The translations under genes and the position numbers were made by a program. The notes beneath the pieces are model-generated. The model saw only the letters and a program-made list of their open reading frames with translations. It was not told the origin of the DNA and searched no databases. Shown here in pieces: positions 7,416-14,075 of a stretch of DNA of 36,022 nucleotides. The number at the start of each line of letters is the position of its first letter. Within the stretch, counting starts at the first letter, position 1. Origin of the DNA: Candidatus Omnitrophota bacterium (GTDB lineage Bacteria > Omnitrophota > Omnitrophia > Omnitrophales > Aquincolibacteriaceae); assembly GCA_022705945.1 (NCBI GenBank), contig JAKJDL010000015.1, positions 1 to 36,022 on the forward strand, read 5' to 3'.

Positions 7416-7616
7416 ATGCCGAAGATGAAAACAAGCAAGACCATAAAAAAACGGTTCCGGGTCACGAAGAAAGGCAAAGTGCTCGCGAATAAAACACTGC
7501 GCCGTCACATGCTGGCGGACCGCAGTCCCAAAAAGAAGAGACAGCTCCGGCGTAAACTTCAGGCGCCGAAAACCAAGGTGGGCGCGATCCTCATGCGTCT
7601 GCCGTATGACAGATAA
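7416..7616 (+). CDS. rpmI: 50S ribosomal protein L35
   Basis: A small basic ribosomal protein of 66 aa. It begins MPKMKTSKTIKKRFRVTKKGK and contains RRHMLADRSPKKKRQLR, both diagnostic for L35. The ATG at 7416 is used; the frame opens at a GTG at 7401 inside the infC stop, but that would add five residues not found in the family. GAGGG lies about 10 bases upstream. The gene sits between infC and rplT in the conserved order. Confidence 0.95.
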   Translation: MPKMKTSKTIKKRFRVTKKGKVLANKTLRRHMLADRSPKKKRQLRRKLQAPKTKVGAILMRLPYDR

Positions 7617-7650
7617 ACACCGTTTTGATCGGTAAGAAAGGGAAGATTCC

Positions 7651-8001
7651 ATGCCAAGAACAACACATGCCGTAGCCAGCCGGAAGCGTAAAAAGAAAAT
7701 TTTCAAGCGCGCCAAGGGATTTGTCGGAGGACGGCGCACGCTCCTCAGAACCGCGACCGAGACCGTGGCCCGTGCCATGGCGTTCGCAACCCGGGACCGC
7801 AAGCAACGCAAGCGTCAGTTCCGACAGCTCTGGAACGCGCGTATCAACGCGGCGTGCCGGGCGAACGGGATGACTTACTCCCGTTTCATCAACGCGCTCA
7901 GGAAATCGAATGTCGAATTGAACCGCAAGTCGCTTGCCGAAATCGCGGCCCGTGATGAGAAGTCGTTCCTGGAGATCCTTAAGATCGCGAAAAAAGGATA
8001 A
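7651..8001 (+). CDS. rplT: 50S ribosomal protein L20
   Basis: L20 binds 23S rRNA early in 50S assembly. The 116-aa sequence contains AVASRKRKKKIFKRAKGFVGGRR, RQLWNARINAACRANGMTYSRFI and LNRKSLAEIA, all typical. AAGGGAAG precedes the ATG by about 6 bases. It closes the thrS-infC-rpmI-rplT unit; a strong terminator lies 55 bases after the stop. In several bacteria L20 represses this operon through an mRNA structure; I could not find a clear mimic here. Confidence 0.97.
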   Translation: MPRTTHAVASRKRKKKIFKRAKGFVGGRRTLLRTATETVARAMAFATRDRKQRKRQFRQLWNARINAACRANGMTYSRFINALRKSNVELNRKSLAEIAARDEKSFLEILKIAKKG

Positions 8002-8056
8002 CCGTATCCGGCGGCGCCCCGTTATTGCGGGCGGCCGCCTGTTCGTTGCCACTTGA

Positions 8057-8089
8057 ACGGGGATCCCGTCGCCGGATCTCCGTTTTTTT
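8057..8089 (+). terminator. Rho-independent terminator after rplT
   Basis: ACGGGGATCC (8057-8066) pairs with GGATCTCCGT (8074-8083) with one G-U wobble and a 7-base loop, followed directly by seven T (8083-8089). It separates the ribosomal-protein unit from pheST. A second GC-rich hairpin lies just upstream (about 8011-8040). Confidence 0.9.
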
Positions 8090-8128
8090 GCCTTATTTGT
8101 TTTCAGGACTTTGGTTCGGGTGTTTCAA

Positions 8129-9103
8129 ATGAGAGAAAAAATCCTTGAGGTAGAAAAAGAAGCCAGGGAAGACCTTGCCCGCGTTGATTCGGCGGAAGAG
8201 CTTGAAGCGTTCCGGGTCGCGTATCTCGGGAAAAAGGGGAAGATCCCGGAGCTTTTCAGGTTGTTCGGAGAGGTTCCGCCCGGGAGCCGTAAGGAGGTCG
8301 GAGCCGAGATCAATCGCGTCAAGGAGTGGATCGAATCGGCTTTGAAAGAATCGCGCGTCTCGAAGCCCGCTCAAAACAGGGAAGAATCGTTGTTTGACGG
8401 GACCCTTCCCGGCATTCCTCCGAAGATCGGCAGTATTCATCTTCTTCAGCAGACGATCGATGAGATTACTTCGATTTACGGAAAAATGGGATTTGAAGTG
8501 GTCGAAGGTCCCGAGATTGAAACTGAATTTCATAATTTTACCGCGCTGAATATCCCCCTGAATCATCCCTCGCGGGATGCCTTTGATACTTTCTATACGA
8601 CGGACGGACAGTTGCTCCGCTCCCAGACTTCAACCGTCCAGATCCGCGTCATGCAGTCGCGCAAGCCGCCGCTGAAGATTGTTGCGCCCGGCCGTGTTTA
8701 TCGGCCCGATACCGTGGACGCGAGCCACTCTTTCATGTTCCATCAGATTGAAGGGCTGATGGTGGACGACCGTGTGTCTTTCAGTGATCTTAAGGGCGTC
8801 CTTCATCTTTTCCTCCGCGAACTTTTTGGTTCCGCGACCAGGGTCCGGTTCCGTCCCCATTTTTTTCCTTTTACGGAGCCAAGCGTGGAGGTCGATATCC
8901 AGTGGGGGAAGGGTTGGCTCGAGATTCTGGGCGCGGGCAGTGTGGACCCGAATGTTTTTGAAACGGTCGGTTATGACAAAACCCGCGTCAAAGGTTTCGC
9001 GTTCGGTCTCGGGGTCGAGCGCATCGCCATGCTGCGGCACGGCATCACCGATATTCGCCATTTTTATGAGAACGATCTCAGGTTTTTGAGGCAATTCCCG
9101 TGA
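8129..9103 (+). CDS. pheS: Phenylalanyl-tRNA synthetase alpha subunit
   Basis: Catalytic subunit of the alpha2-beta2 enzyme that charges tRNA-Phe. It has an N-terminal coiled coil, then FRVAYLGKKGKIPELF, the core HNFTALNIPLNHPSRDAFDTFY, RSQTSTVQIRVM, the motif 2 region FHQIEGLMVD, and C-terminal GLGVERIAMLRHGI. ATG 8129 gives 324 aa and aligns residue for residue with the E. coli start up to YLGKKG. Upstream in-frame GTG (8120) and TTG (8111) exist; an AGGA at 8105 would suit the GTG, so the start is not fully settled. Its stop overlaps pheT (GTGA). Confidence 0.96.
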   Translation: MREKILEVEKEAREDLARVDSAEELEAFRVAYLGKKGKIPELFRLFGEVPPGSRKEVGAEINRVKEWIESALKESRVSKPAQNREESLFDGTLPGIPPKIGSIHLLQQTIDEITSIYGKMGFEVVEGPEIETEFHNFTALNIPLNHPSRDAFDTFYTTDGQLLRSQTSTVQIRVMQSRKPPLKIVAPGRVYRPDTVDASHSFMFHQIEGLMVDDRVSFSDLKGVLHLFLRELFGSATRVRFRPHFFPFTEPSVEVDIQWGKGWLEILGAGSVDPNVFETVGYDKTRVKGFAFGLGVERIAMLRHGITDIRHFYENDLRFLRQFP

Positions 9104-11157
9104 AGATCAGCACGAACTGGTTAAAAGATTTTGTCGAGCTTGCGCCGCCGATCCCTCGGATCGCGGATCGCCTGACACTCGCGGGTCTCGAGGTCAAGAA
9201 AGTCGAGACTCTGGAGAATCCCCAGGATGTCCTGTTTGAGATCGAGATCACATCGAACAGGCCCGACTGGCTCTCTCATATCGGGGTTGCCCGTGAGATT
9301 GCCGCGGTGGAAGGCCTCTCCCTGAAACTGCCCGCGCCTGATAGTGAAACGGGGAGGAATCCGCCCCCCGGATGGAAAATCAACGTCAAGGACCTTGAAG
9401 GCTGTCCCTATTATACCGGTGTCCTGATTGAGGGGATTACCGCGACCAAGACCCCCGATTTTATGGTTCATCGCCTCGCGGCTTGCGGGATACGAAGTGT
9501 CAGTCTGATTGTCGATATCACAAATTATGTGCTCCTTGAATATGGCCAGCCGCTTCACGCCTTTGATGCGGATCTTCTTCAGGGGAAAGAGATCCAGGTT
9601 CGCAAGGCGAAGTCCGGCGAGAAGATCCTGGCTATCAATGGGGCCACGCTTGACCTCAAACAGGAAGATCTTGTGATCGCCGATAGCGGGCATGCCATCG
9701 CGATCGCCGGGGTCATGGGCGGGAAGGGGACCGAAATCAGCGAGCGGACACGGAATGTTTTTCTGGAATCCGCGTTCTTTGATCCCGCCCGCGTCCGGAA
9801 AACTTCGCGGCGGCACCAGCTTTCGACGGACTCATCCTACCGTTTTGAGCGGCGCGTGGATCCCGAGGGGGTGGATTACGGACGTCAGCGCGCTCTTGCC
9901 TTGATTAAACAGTATGCGAAACCCCGTCATATCAGCGCCGTGATCAAGGCGGGAGAAAAACCGGGACTTAAGGTTAAATCCATTCATTTTCGTGATGATG
10001 AGATCCGGGCAACCCTGGGGTGTGAAATCAAATCGACCCAGGTCGCTTCGATTCTGACAAGGCTCGGATGCGACGCCAAACAGCATGCCCCGGGAAGCTG
10101 GAAGATCGGTGTTCCGTCATTTCGCCCCGACCTTGAACGTCCTGTGGACCTGATCGAGGAGATTGCGCGAATCTTCGGTTATGAAAACATACCGGAAACC
10201 CTTCCGGAACGGGCGCCGGGTTTGGTGGGAGAGAGTGCGCGGCTCAGGATCGAGAAGAAACTGAGGCGGTTCCTTTGCGGCCTAGGGCTTCACGAAACCG
10301 TGACCTTCAGTTTGATATCGGATCAGGGGCTTGATCCCGCATCCGACCTCGCAACGGCGGTTCAGATCGTTAACCCGCTCCATCACGGCCTTCACTGGAT
10401 GAGGCCGACCCTGGTGACCGGGTTTCTCGGGGTTATCCAGCGGAATATCAACGCGGGAGCCGATTCGATTCCGCTTTTTGAGATAGCGAATACTTACCGC
10501 TCGCCGGGGAAGCAGAAACATCCCGCGGAGGAGAGGGTGTGTGCGATCGCCTTGTATGGGAAGTTTGCCGCAAAGTCCTGGAAAGATGCCGCCCGGCCGG
10601 TCAGTTTTTATGATCTCAAGGGGATCGTGGAGGCGGTCGCCGAATATGCCGGATGTCGTGAGTTGTGCTCGGCAAAAGCGGTCCGGAGTTACTTGCTTCC
10701 GGAAACGTCCCAGGAGATCCGGATGTGGCAGAATCCGGTGGGTTTTTTTGGACAGGTCGCTCCGGCGGTGTTGAGGCAATGGGATATCAAGGACCCTGTT
10801 TTTTATGCGGAACTTTCGATTGATAAAATGCTGGCTCCCGGGGATGCTCCCCGGAAGTTCCGGGATTGGCCGCGCTACCCGGCGGTTGAACGGGACCTCT
10901 CCCTTATGGTCAGGGACGAAGTGAGATGCAGTGATTTAATGCATGAAATAAGGGCTCTCGGCGGGGGCCTTGTCTCCGGGGTCGGGCTTTTTGACCTGTT
11001 CCGCGGCAAGCGGGTGCCGGAAGGTTTTAAGAATCTTGCGTTCCGGGTTGTCTATCGCTCACCGGAGAAGACCCTCATTGCCGAAGAGATTCAAAAGCTT
11101 CATGATAGGATCGCTGAAACGCTGGTAAAAAAATATCAGGCCCAGTTTCAAAAATAA
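9100..11157 (+). CDS. pheT: Phenylalanyl-tRNA synthetase beta subunit, short form
   Basis: Beta subunit with tRNA-recognition and editing roles. GTG start overlapping the pheS stop. The N-terminus MKISTNWLKDFVELAPP...LTLAGLEVKKVE is standard, but it then jumps to FEIEITSNRPDWLSHIGVAREIAA. The OB-fold tRNA-binding insert (about 110 residues in E. coli, residues 39-148) is absent, explaining 685 aa against about 795. The B3/B4 editing region (YYTGVLIEGI, VDITNYVLLEYGQPLHAFDADLL), B5 (FRPDLERPVDLIEEIARIFGYENIPE) and C-terminal ferredoxin-like anticodon-binding domain (FRDWPRYPAVERDLSLMV) are present. Confidence 0.96.
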   Translation: MKISTNWLKDFVELAPPIPRIADRLTLAGLEVKKVETLENPQDVLFEIEITSNRPDWLSHIGVAREIAAVEGLSLKLPAPDSETGRNPPPGWKINVKDLEGCPYYTGVLIEGITATKTPDFMVHRLAACGIRSVSLIVDITNYVLLEYGQPLHAFDADLLQGKEIQVRKAKSGEKILAINGATLDLKQEDLVIADSGHAIAIAGVMGGKGTEISERTRNVFLESAFFDPARVRKTSRRHQLSTDSSYRFERRVDPEGVDYGRQRALALIKQYAKPRHISAVIKAGEKPGLKVKSIHFRDDEIRATLGCEIKSTQVASILTRLGCDAKQHAPGSWKIGVPSFRPDLERPVDLIEEIARIFGYENIPETLPERAPGLVGESARLRIEKKLRRFLCGLGLHETVTFSLISDQGLDPASDLATAVQIVNPLHHGLHWMRPTLVTGFLGVIQRNINAGADSIPLFEIANTYRSPGKQKHPAEERVCAIALYGKFAAKSWKDAARPVSFYDLKGIVEAVAEYAGCRELCSAKAVRSYLLPETSQEIRMWQNPVGFFGQVAPAVLRQWDIKDPVFYAELSIDKMLAPGDAPRKFRDWPRYPAVERDLSLMVRDEVRCSDLMHEIRALGGGLVSGVGLFDLFRGKRVPEGFKNLAFRVVYRSPEKTLIAEEIQKLHDRIAETLVKKYQAQFQK

Positions 11158-11217
11158 AACCGCGCCACCCATCTCCGGGAGTGATACGTATGGCCAGGAA
11201 ACATCGGGACGATACCG

Positions 11218-12588
11218 GTGATTTTTTTTCAGGATGAAATCCCTCCTGACTCCTTGCAGGACCCTCGGACGCAATTTCCAAGATCTTCCGGGGATTCGCC
11301 CCTTGCCGCGCGAATGCGTCCCCGGACTCTGGATGAGATCTTGGGGCAGGATCATTTGCTTGGGCCCGGGAAGCTGCTTCGGCGAACAATCGAGTCGGAT
11401 CGGCTGACTTCACTGATTCTCTACGGTCCTCCCGGGACAGGGAAGACGACGCTTGCCCTTGTTATTTCCGGTATGACCGAGGCGAATTTTGTCTCGATCA
11501 ATGCGGTTTTAAGCAATGTTGCGGAGATGCGCAAGATCCAGGAGGACGCGCGCCGGCTTCGCCGGAATTCCGGGCGAAGGACGGTGCTTTTTATCGACGA
11601 GATTCACCGTTTCAATAAAGCCCAACAGGATATTCTCATGCCGGATGTTGAGCACGGGGGCATCATCCTGATCGGGGCAACGACCGAAAATCCTTCATTT
11701 TCAATCCGGGGACCGCTTCTGTCCCGATCTCTTGTGTGCGAGCTGAAACCCCTGGCGGAGGCGCATGTTGTCTCACTCCTCGAACGTGCCCTTGCCGATA
11801 CGGATCGGGGTTTCGGGACAACCGGGGTTGTAGCGGCGCCTGAGGCTCTCGCTCATCTCGCTGCGCAGTGTGCCGGGGATGCCCGGCGGGCGTTGAACGC
11901 GCTTGAAATCGGGATGCTCACGACCCCGCCGCTGGAAGACGGGGTCATTCATTTTGATCTGAAAGCCGCGGAAGAGTCCTGTCAGAAAAAAATGGTCCAA
12001 TATGACTGGGACGGCGATTTTCACTATGATACGATTAGCGCGTTTATCAAAAGCCTGCGGGGATCGGATGTTGATGCGGCCCTCTATTGGCTGGCGAAGA
12101 TGATTTATGCGGGGGAAGACCCGAGGTTTATTGTGCGGCGGCTTTTGATTTTCGCAAGTGAGGATATCGGGAATGCCGATCCCCAGGCTTTGGTGCTTGC
12201 TTCGGGCGGAATGCAAGCTCTTGAATTTGTCGGAATGCCTGAAGGCCGTATCATTCTTTCCCAGCTGGTTTCCTACCTGGCCCTGGCCCCCAAAAGCAAT
12301 GCGAGTATTATGGCGATCGATTCGGCGCTGAATGACGTCAAGGAGCAGAAAGTGGAACAGGTTCCGCCGCATCTTCGCGACGCTCATTACCCCGGTGCCA
12401 AGAAGATGGGGCATGGTGAAGGTTATATCTACCCCCACAATAATCCACACGGAAAAATTGATCAGATATATCTTCCGCGAGTGGCTTCCTACTACAAGCC
12501 AAGGCAGAGTGGTTTTGAGAAAGAGCTTTTTTCCAGGCTTCAAAATCTCAAAAGACGTTATTCAAAACCCCCCTCCAGCCAAGTTTAA
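11218..12588 (+). CDS. rarA: Replication-associated recombination protein A (RarA/MgsA AAA+ ATPase)
   Basis: A clamp-loader-like AAA+ ATPase acting at stalled forks. Seen: PLAARMRPRTLDEILGQDHLL, Walker A GPPGTGKTT, Walker B FIDEIHRFNKAQQD, sensor 1 GATTENPSF, arginine-finger region LLSRSLV, and the C-terminal tetramerisation domain ending PHLRDAHYPGAKKMGHGEGYIYPHN. Length 456 aa. The GTG at 11218 is the start offered by the frame, with GGGA about 8 bases upstream. An ATG at 11190 with a good GGGAG site reads MARKHRDDTGDFF into a run of eight T (11222-11229) in the next frame; losing one T would fuse it to this gene. Confidence 0.93.
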   Translation: MIFFQDEIPPDSLQDPRTQFPRSSGDSPLAARMRPRTLDEILGQDHLLGPGKLLRRTIESDRLTSLILYGPPGTGKTTLALVISGMTEANFVSINAVLSNVAEMRKIQEDARRLRRNSGRRTVLFIDEIHRFNKAQQDILMPDVEHGGIILIGATTENPSFSIRGPLLSRSLVCELKPLAEAHVVSLLERALADTDRGFGTTGVVAAPEALAHLAAQCAGDARRALNALEIGMLTTPPLEDGVIHFDLKAAEESCQKKMVQYDWDGDFHYDTISAFIKSLRGSDVDAALYWLAKMIYAGEDPRFIVRRLLIFASEDIGNADPQALVLASGGMQALEFVGMPEGRIILSQLVSYLALAPKSNASIMAIDSALNDVKEQKVEQVPPHLRDAHYPGAKKMGHGEGYIYPHNNPHGKIDQIYLPRVASYYKPRQSGFEKELFSRLQNLKRRYSKPPSSQV

Positions 12589-12792
12589 AAAATAAATTTT
12601 GCTATAAGTTATAGTATTTTAGGCATTAAATTGTTATCTATTGCTATCTAATGATATATCAATAATAAATTAGTTATTTCATTTATTTAATAATTGACAG
12701 AATTAATAATATGATATATATTTATACTATAAAATGTGGATTAAAGATTTACCAAGCTTCTGAAAGAAGAAATAAGACAGGAGAGTCAGATT
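12589..12792. other. Very AT-rich intergenic region
   Basis: The stretch from the rarA stop to the small ORF is mostly A and T, in sharp contrast to the flanking genes. It contains a 13-base palindrome CTATAA-G-TTATAG (12602-12614), many TATA-like motifs and one strong promoter. I see no gene in it. Confidence 0.7.
12694..12722 (+). promoter_or_regulatory. Strong sigma-70-type promoter of the smORF/PilZ unit
   Basis: TTGACA (12694-12699), exactly 17 bases, then TATATT (12717-12722), inside AT-rich DNA that could act as an UP element. Transcription would start near 12730, about 60 bases before the 57-aa ORF at 12793. Confidence 0.65.
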
Positions 12793-12966
12793 ATGACGCA
12801 TGACCTTGGCGGACTACGAGAGTTTAAAATGAGCGGGAAAGGGGGACCTCACATACTTCCTTGGGTTCTTCGGGGCGAATTCTTGTCAGGATACATGTAT
12901 CCGGAAATTCACAAGAGCCTCAGAAGGGCGGATCGTATGCGTAAGAGAAAGATGCGCTATGAGTAA
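12793..12966 (+). CDS. Small hypothetical protein (57 aa) coupled to the STAS-PilZ gene
   Basis: An ORF starting MTHDLGGLREFKMSGKGG and ending in a very basic tail (RRADRMRKRKMRYE). AGGAGAG lies about 9 bases before the ATG, and a strong promoter is positioned upstream. Its last 8 bases overlap the start of the STAS-PilZ gene, a usual sign of translational coupling. I do not recognise the family and see no TM helix. It may be a real small protein, perhaps a partner or nucleic-acid-binding peptide, or a leader peptide that controls the downstream gene. Coding status rests on ribosome site, overlap and promoter. Confidence 0.55.
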   Translation: MTHDLGGLREFKMSGKGGPHILPWVLRGEFLSGYMYPEIHKSLRRADRMRKRKMRYE

Positions 12967-13693
12967 GTTTCGTTACAGCACAAGAGAGATTGCCGGGGTT
13001 TCTATTTTTGACCTTAAAGGGAACCCGACCTTTGAGACCGTTCAGGATGTTGCCTGGAAGATCCAGAAAAGCATTCGTCGCCGTCGGCTTCAGCGGATTA
13101 TCCTCAATTTTCAGCAAGCCGGTACGATGGACGCTATCGGTCTGCGCAGGCTTCTGACGGTATGCCTTCGCCCCAAGCAAAGCGTGATTTATGGTGCGTC
13201 GCAGGATGTCGTGCATTGTCTCGAAGAAACCTATCTCCCCGCGAAGGTGGATATTTGCAAAGACGAGAAATCCGTGGCGGAGAGTTTTGGATCGTTTCTT
13301 TTTGATAAAGACGCCGAGAAGAAGATCCTTGCCAAGGATGTTCTGCATCCGCAGGAGTCGATCGGGTATCAATTCGAAAAGCGGCGCAGCCATCGCATGC
13401 ACGTAGCGATACCTCTTGAGATCTGCCTTTTGATCTCTGAGGGCCGGCAGATCACCAGCCGGGCGATTGCCACGAACATTAGCGAGGGGGGGATGTTCGT
13501 CGAATACCTGGACCTGGACACTGCCCAAAAGATTAACGCTTTGGATCCGATCCATGATCTTCCGGTCGAGATCCATGTATTTCCGAGCGCGAATTTTCCC
13601 GAGGAATATCATCTGAAGGGAAGGGTTAAGCGCAAGGAACTCCGCAAGGAACAGTTGGGTCTCGGAATCGAATTTGTTGGGGAAGAGGCGTAA
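12959..13693 (+). CDS. STAS-like / PilZ two-domain protein, probable c-di-GMP receptor
   Basis: A 244-aa cytoplasmic protein. Residues 1-110 resemble a STAS (anti-anti-sigma) domain: REIAGVSIFDLKGNPTFETV, RIILNFQQAGTMDAIGLRRLL. The phospho-acceptor Ser of the usual DSxGL motif is Ala here (DAIGL). Residues about 135-242 form a PilZ domain with both c-di-GMP motifs: RRSHR (RxxxR) and NISEGG ([D/N]xSxxG), ending GLGIEFV. I infer a c-di-GMP-responsive adaptor whose STAS half binds partners without phospho-control. Two diguanylate cyclase genes lie about 15 kb away. It overlaps the 57-aa ORF by 8 bases. Confidence 0.82.
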   Translation: MSKFRYSTREIAGVSIFDLKGNPTFETVQDVAWKIQKSIRRRRLQRIILNFQQAGTMDAIGLRRLLTVCLRPKQSVIYGASQDVVHCLEETYLPAKVDICKDEKSVAESFGSFLFDKDAEKKILAKDVLHPQESIGYQFEKRRSHRMHVAIPLEICLLISEGRQITSRAIATNISEGGMFVEYLDLDTAQKINALDPIHDLPVEIHVFPSANFPEEYHLKGRVKRKELRKEQLGLGIEFVGEEA

Positions 13694-13709
13694 TTGAAGG
13701 GAACCATGC

Positions 13710-13919
13710 TCAAAATACGCTTAACCTCTTTCGTTTCGACCCGATAAGTCGTTTCAGCCGGGGCCGAGATTCCGCTAGTTTTTCTACGTAGTCCTGATCA
13801 AAAATCCATAATAACTTAGCCCATCCCGGTACCCAAGGACTGGATGTATCTTTTTTGAAAGCTTTTTGGTAACGTTGAGCGATACTTTTGAAATATTCCG
13901 GTTTTGATTTCGGGCTCAT
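13710..13919 (-). CDS. Small hypothetical protein (69 aa)
   Basis: An ORF with a strong AGGAGG 4 bases before its ATG, transcribed convergently to the PilZ gene (16 bases between stops). The product is basic: MSPKSKPEYFKSIAQRYQKAF, then a Trp-rich patch (WVPGWAKLLWIF) and a C-terminal KRLIGSKRKR. No family recognised; no signal peptide or clear TM helix. The ribosome site makes it more likely real than a chance ORF. Its divergent neighbour is the autotransporter. Confidence 0.5.
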   Translation of the reverse strand: MSPKSKPEYFKSIAQRYQKAFKKDTSSPWVPGWAKLLWIFDQDYVEKLAESRPRLKRLIGSKRKRLSVF

Positions 13920-14006
13920 AAAACCTCCTATGGTTTGGGTAAGGTTTAATATGAGGCAACTTGTGCTCCTGAGATTTTGTTCAAGGGAAACCGGAAAGCG
14001 ACGATA

Positions 14007-14022
14007 AAAATCATATGATTTT
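14007..14022. promoter_or_regulatory. Perfect 16-bp palindrome, possible operator
   Basis: AAAATCATATGATTTT lies in the 156-base gap between the divergent small ORF and the autotransporter gene, 53 bases before the latter's ATG. It has the shape of a dimeric repressor/activator site. I could not place a convincing -35/-10 pair beside it. Confidence 0.4.
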
Positions 14023-14075
14023 CCGATACTTTGTTCCGAGGGCCATAGCGGCGTCCGGCGGTTCTGTGAGGTGAC

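Noticed and set aside
8002-8128. Phe-codon leader peptide/attenuator before pheST
   Set aside because: The terminator is there, but I find no short ORF rich in Phe codons and no alternative pairing; it is best read as the end of the rplT transcript.
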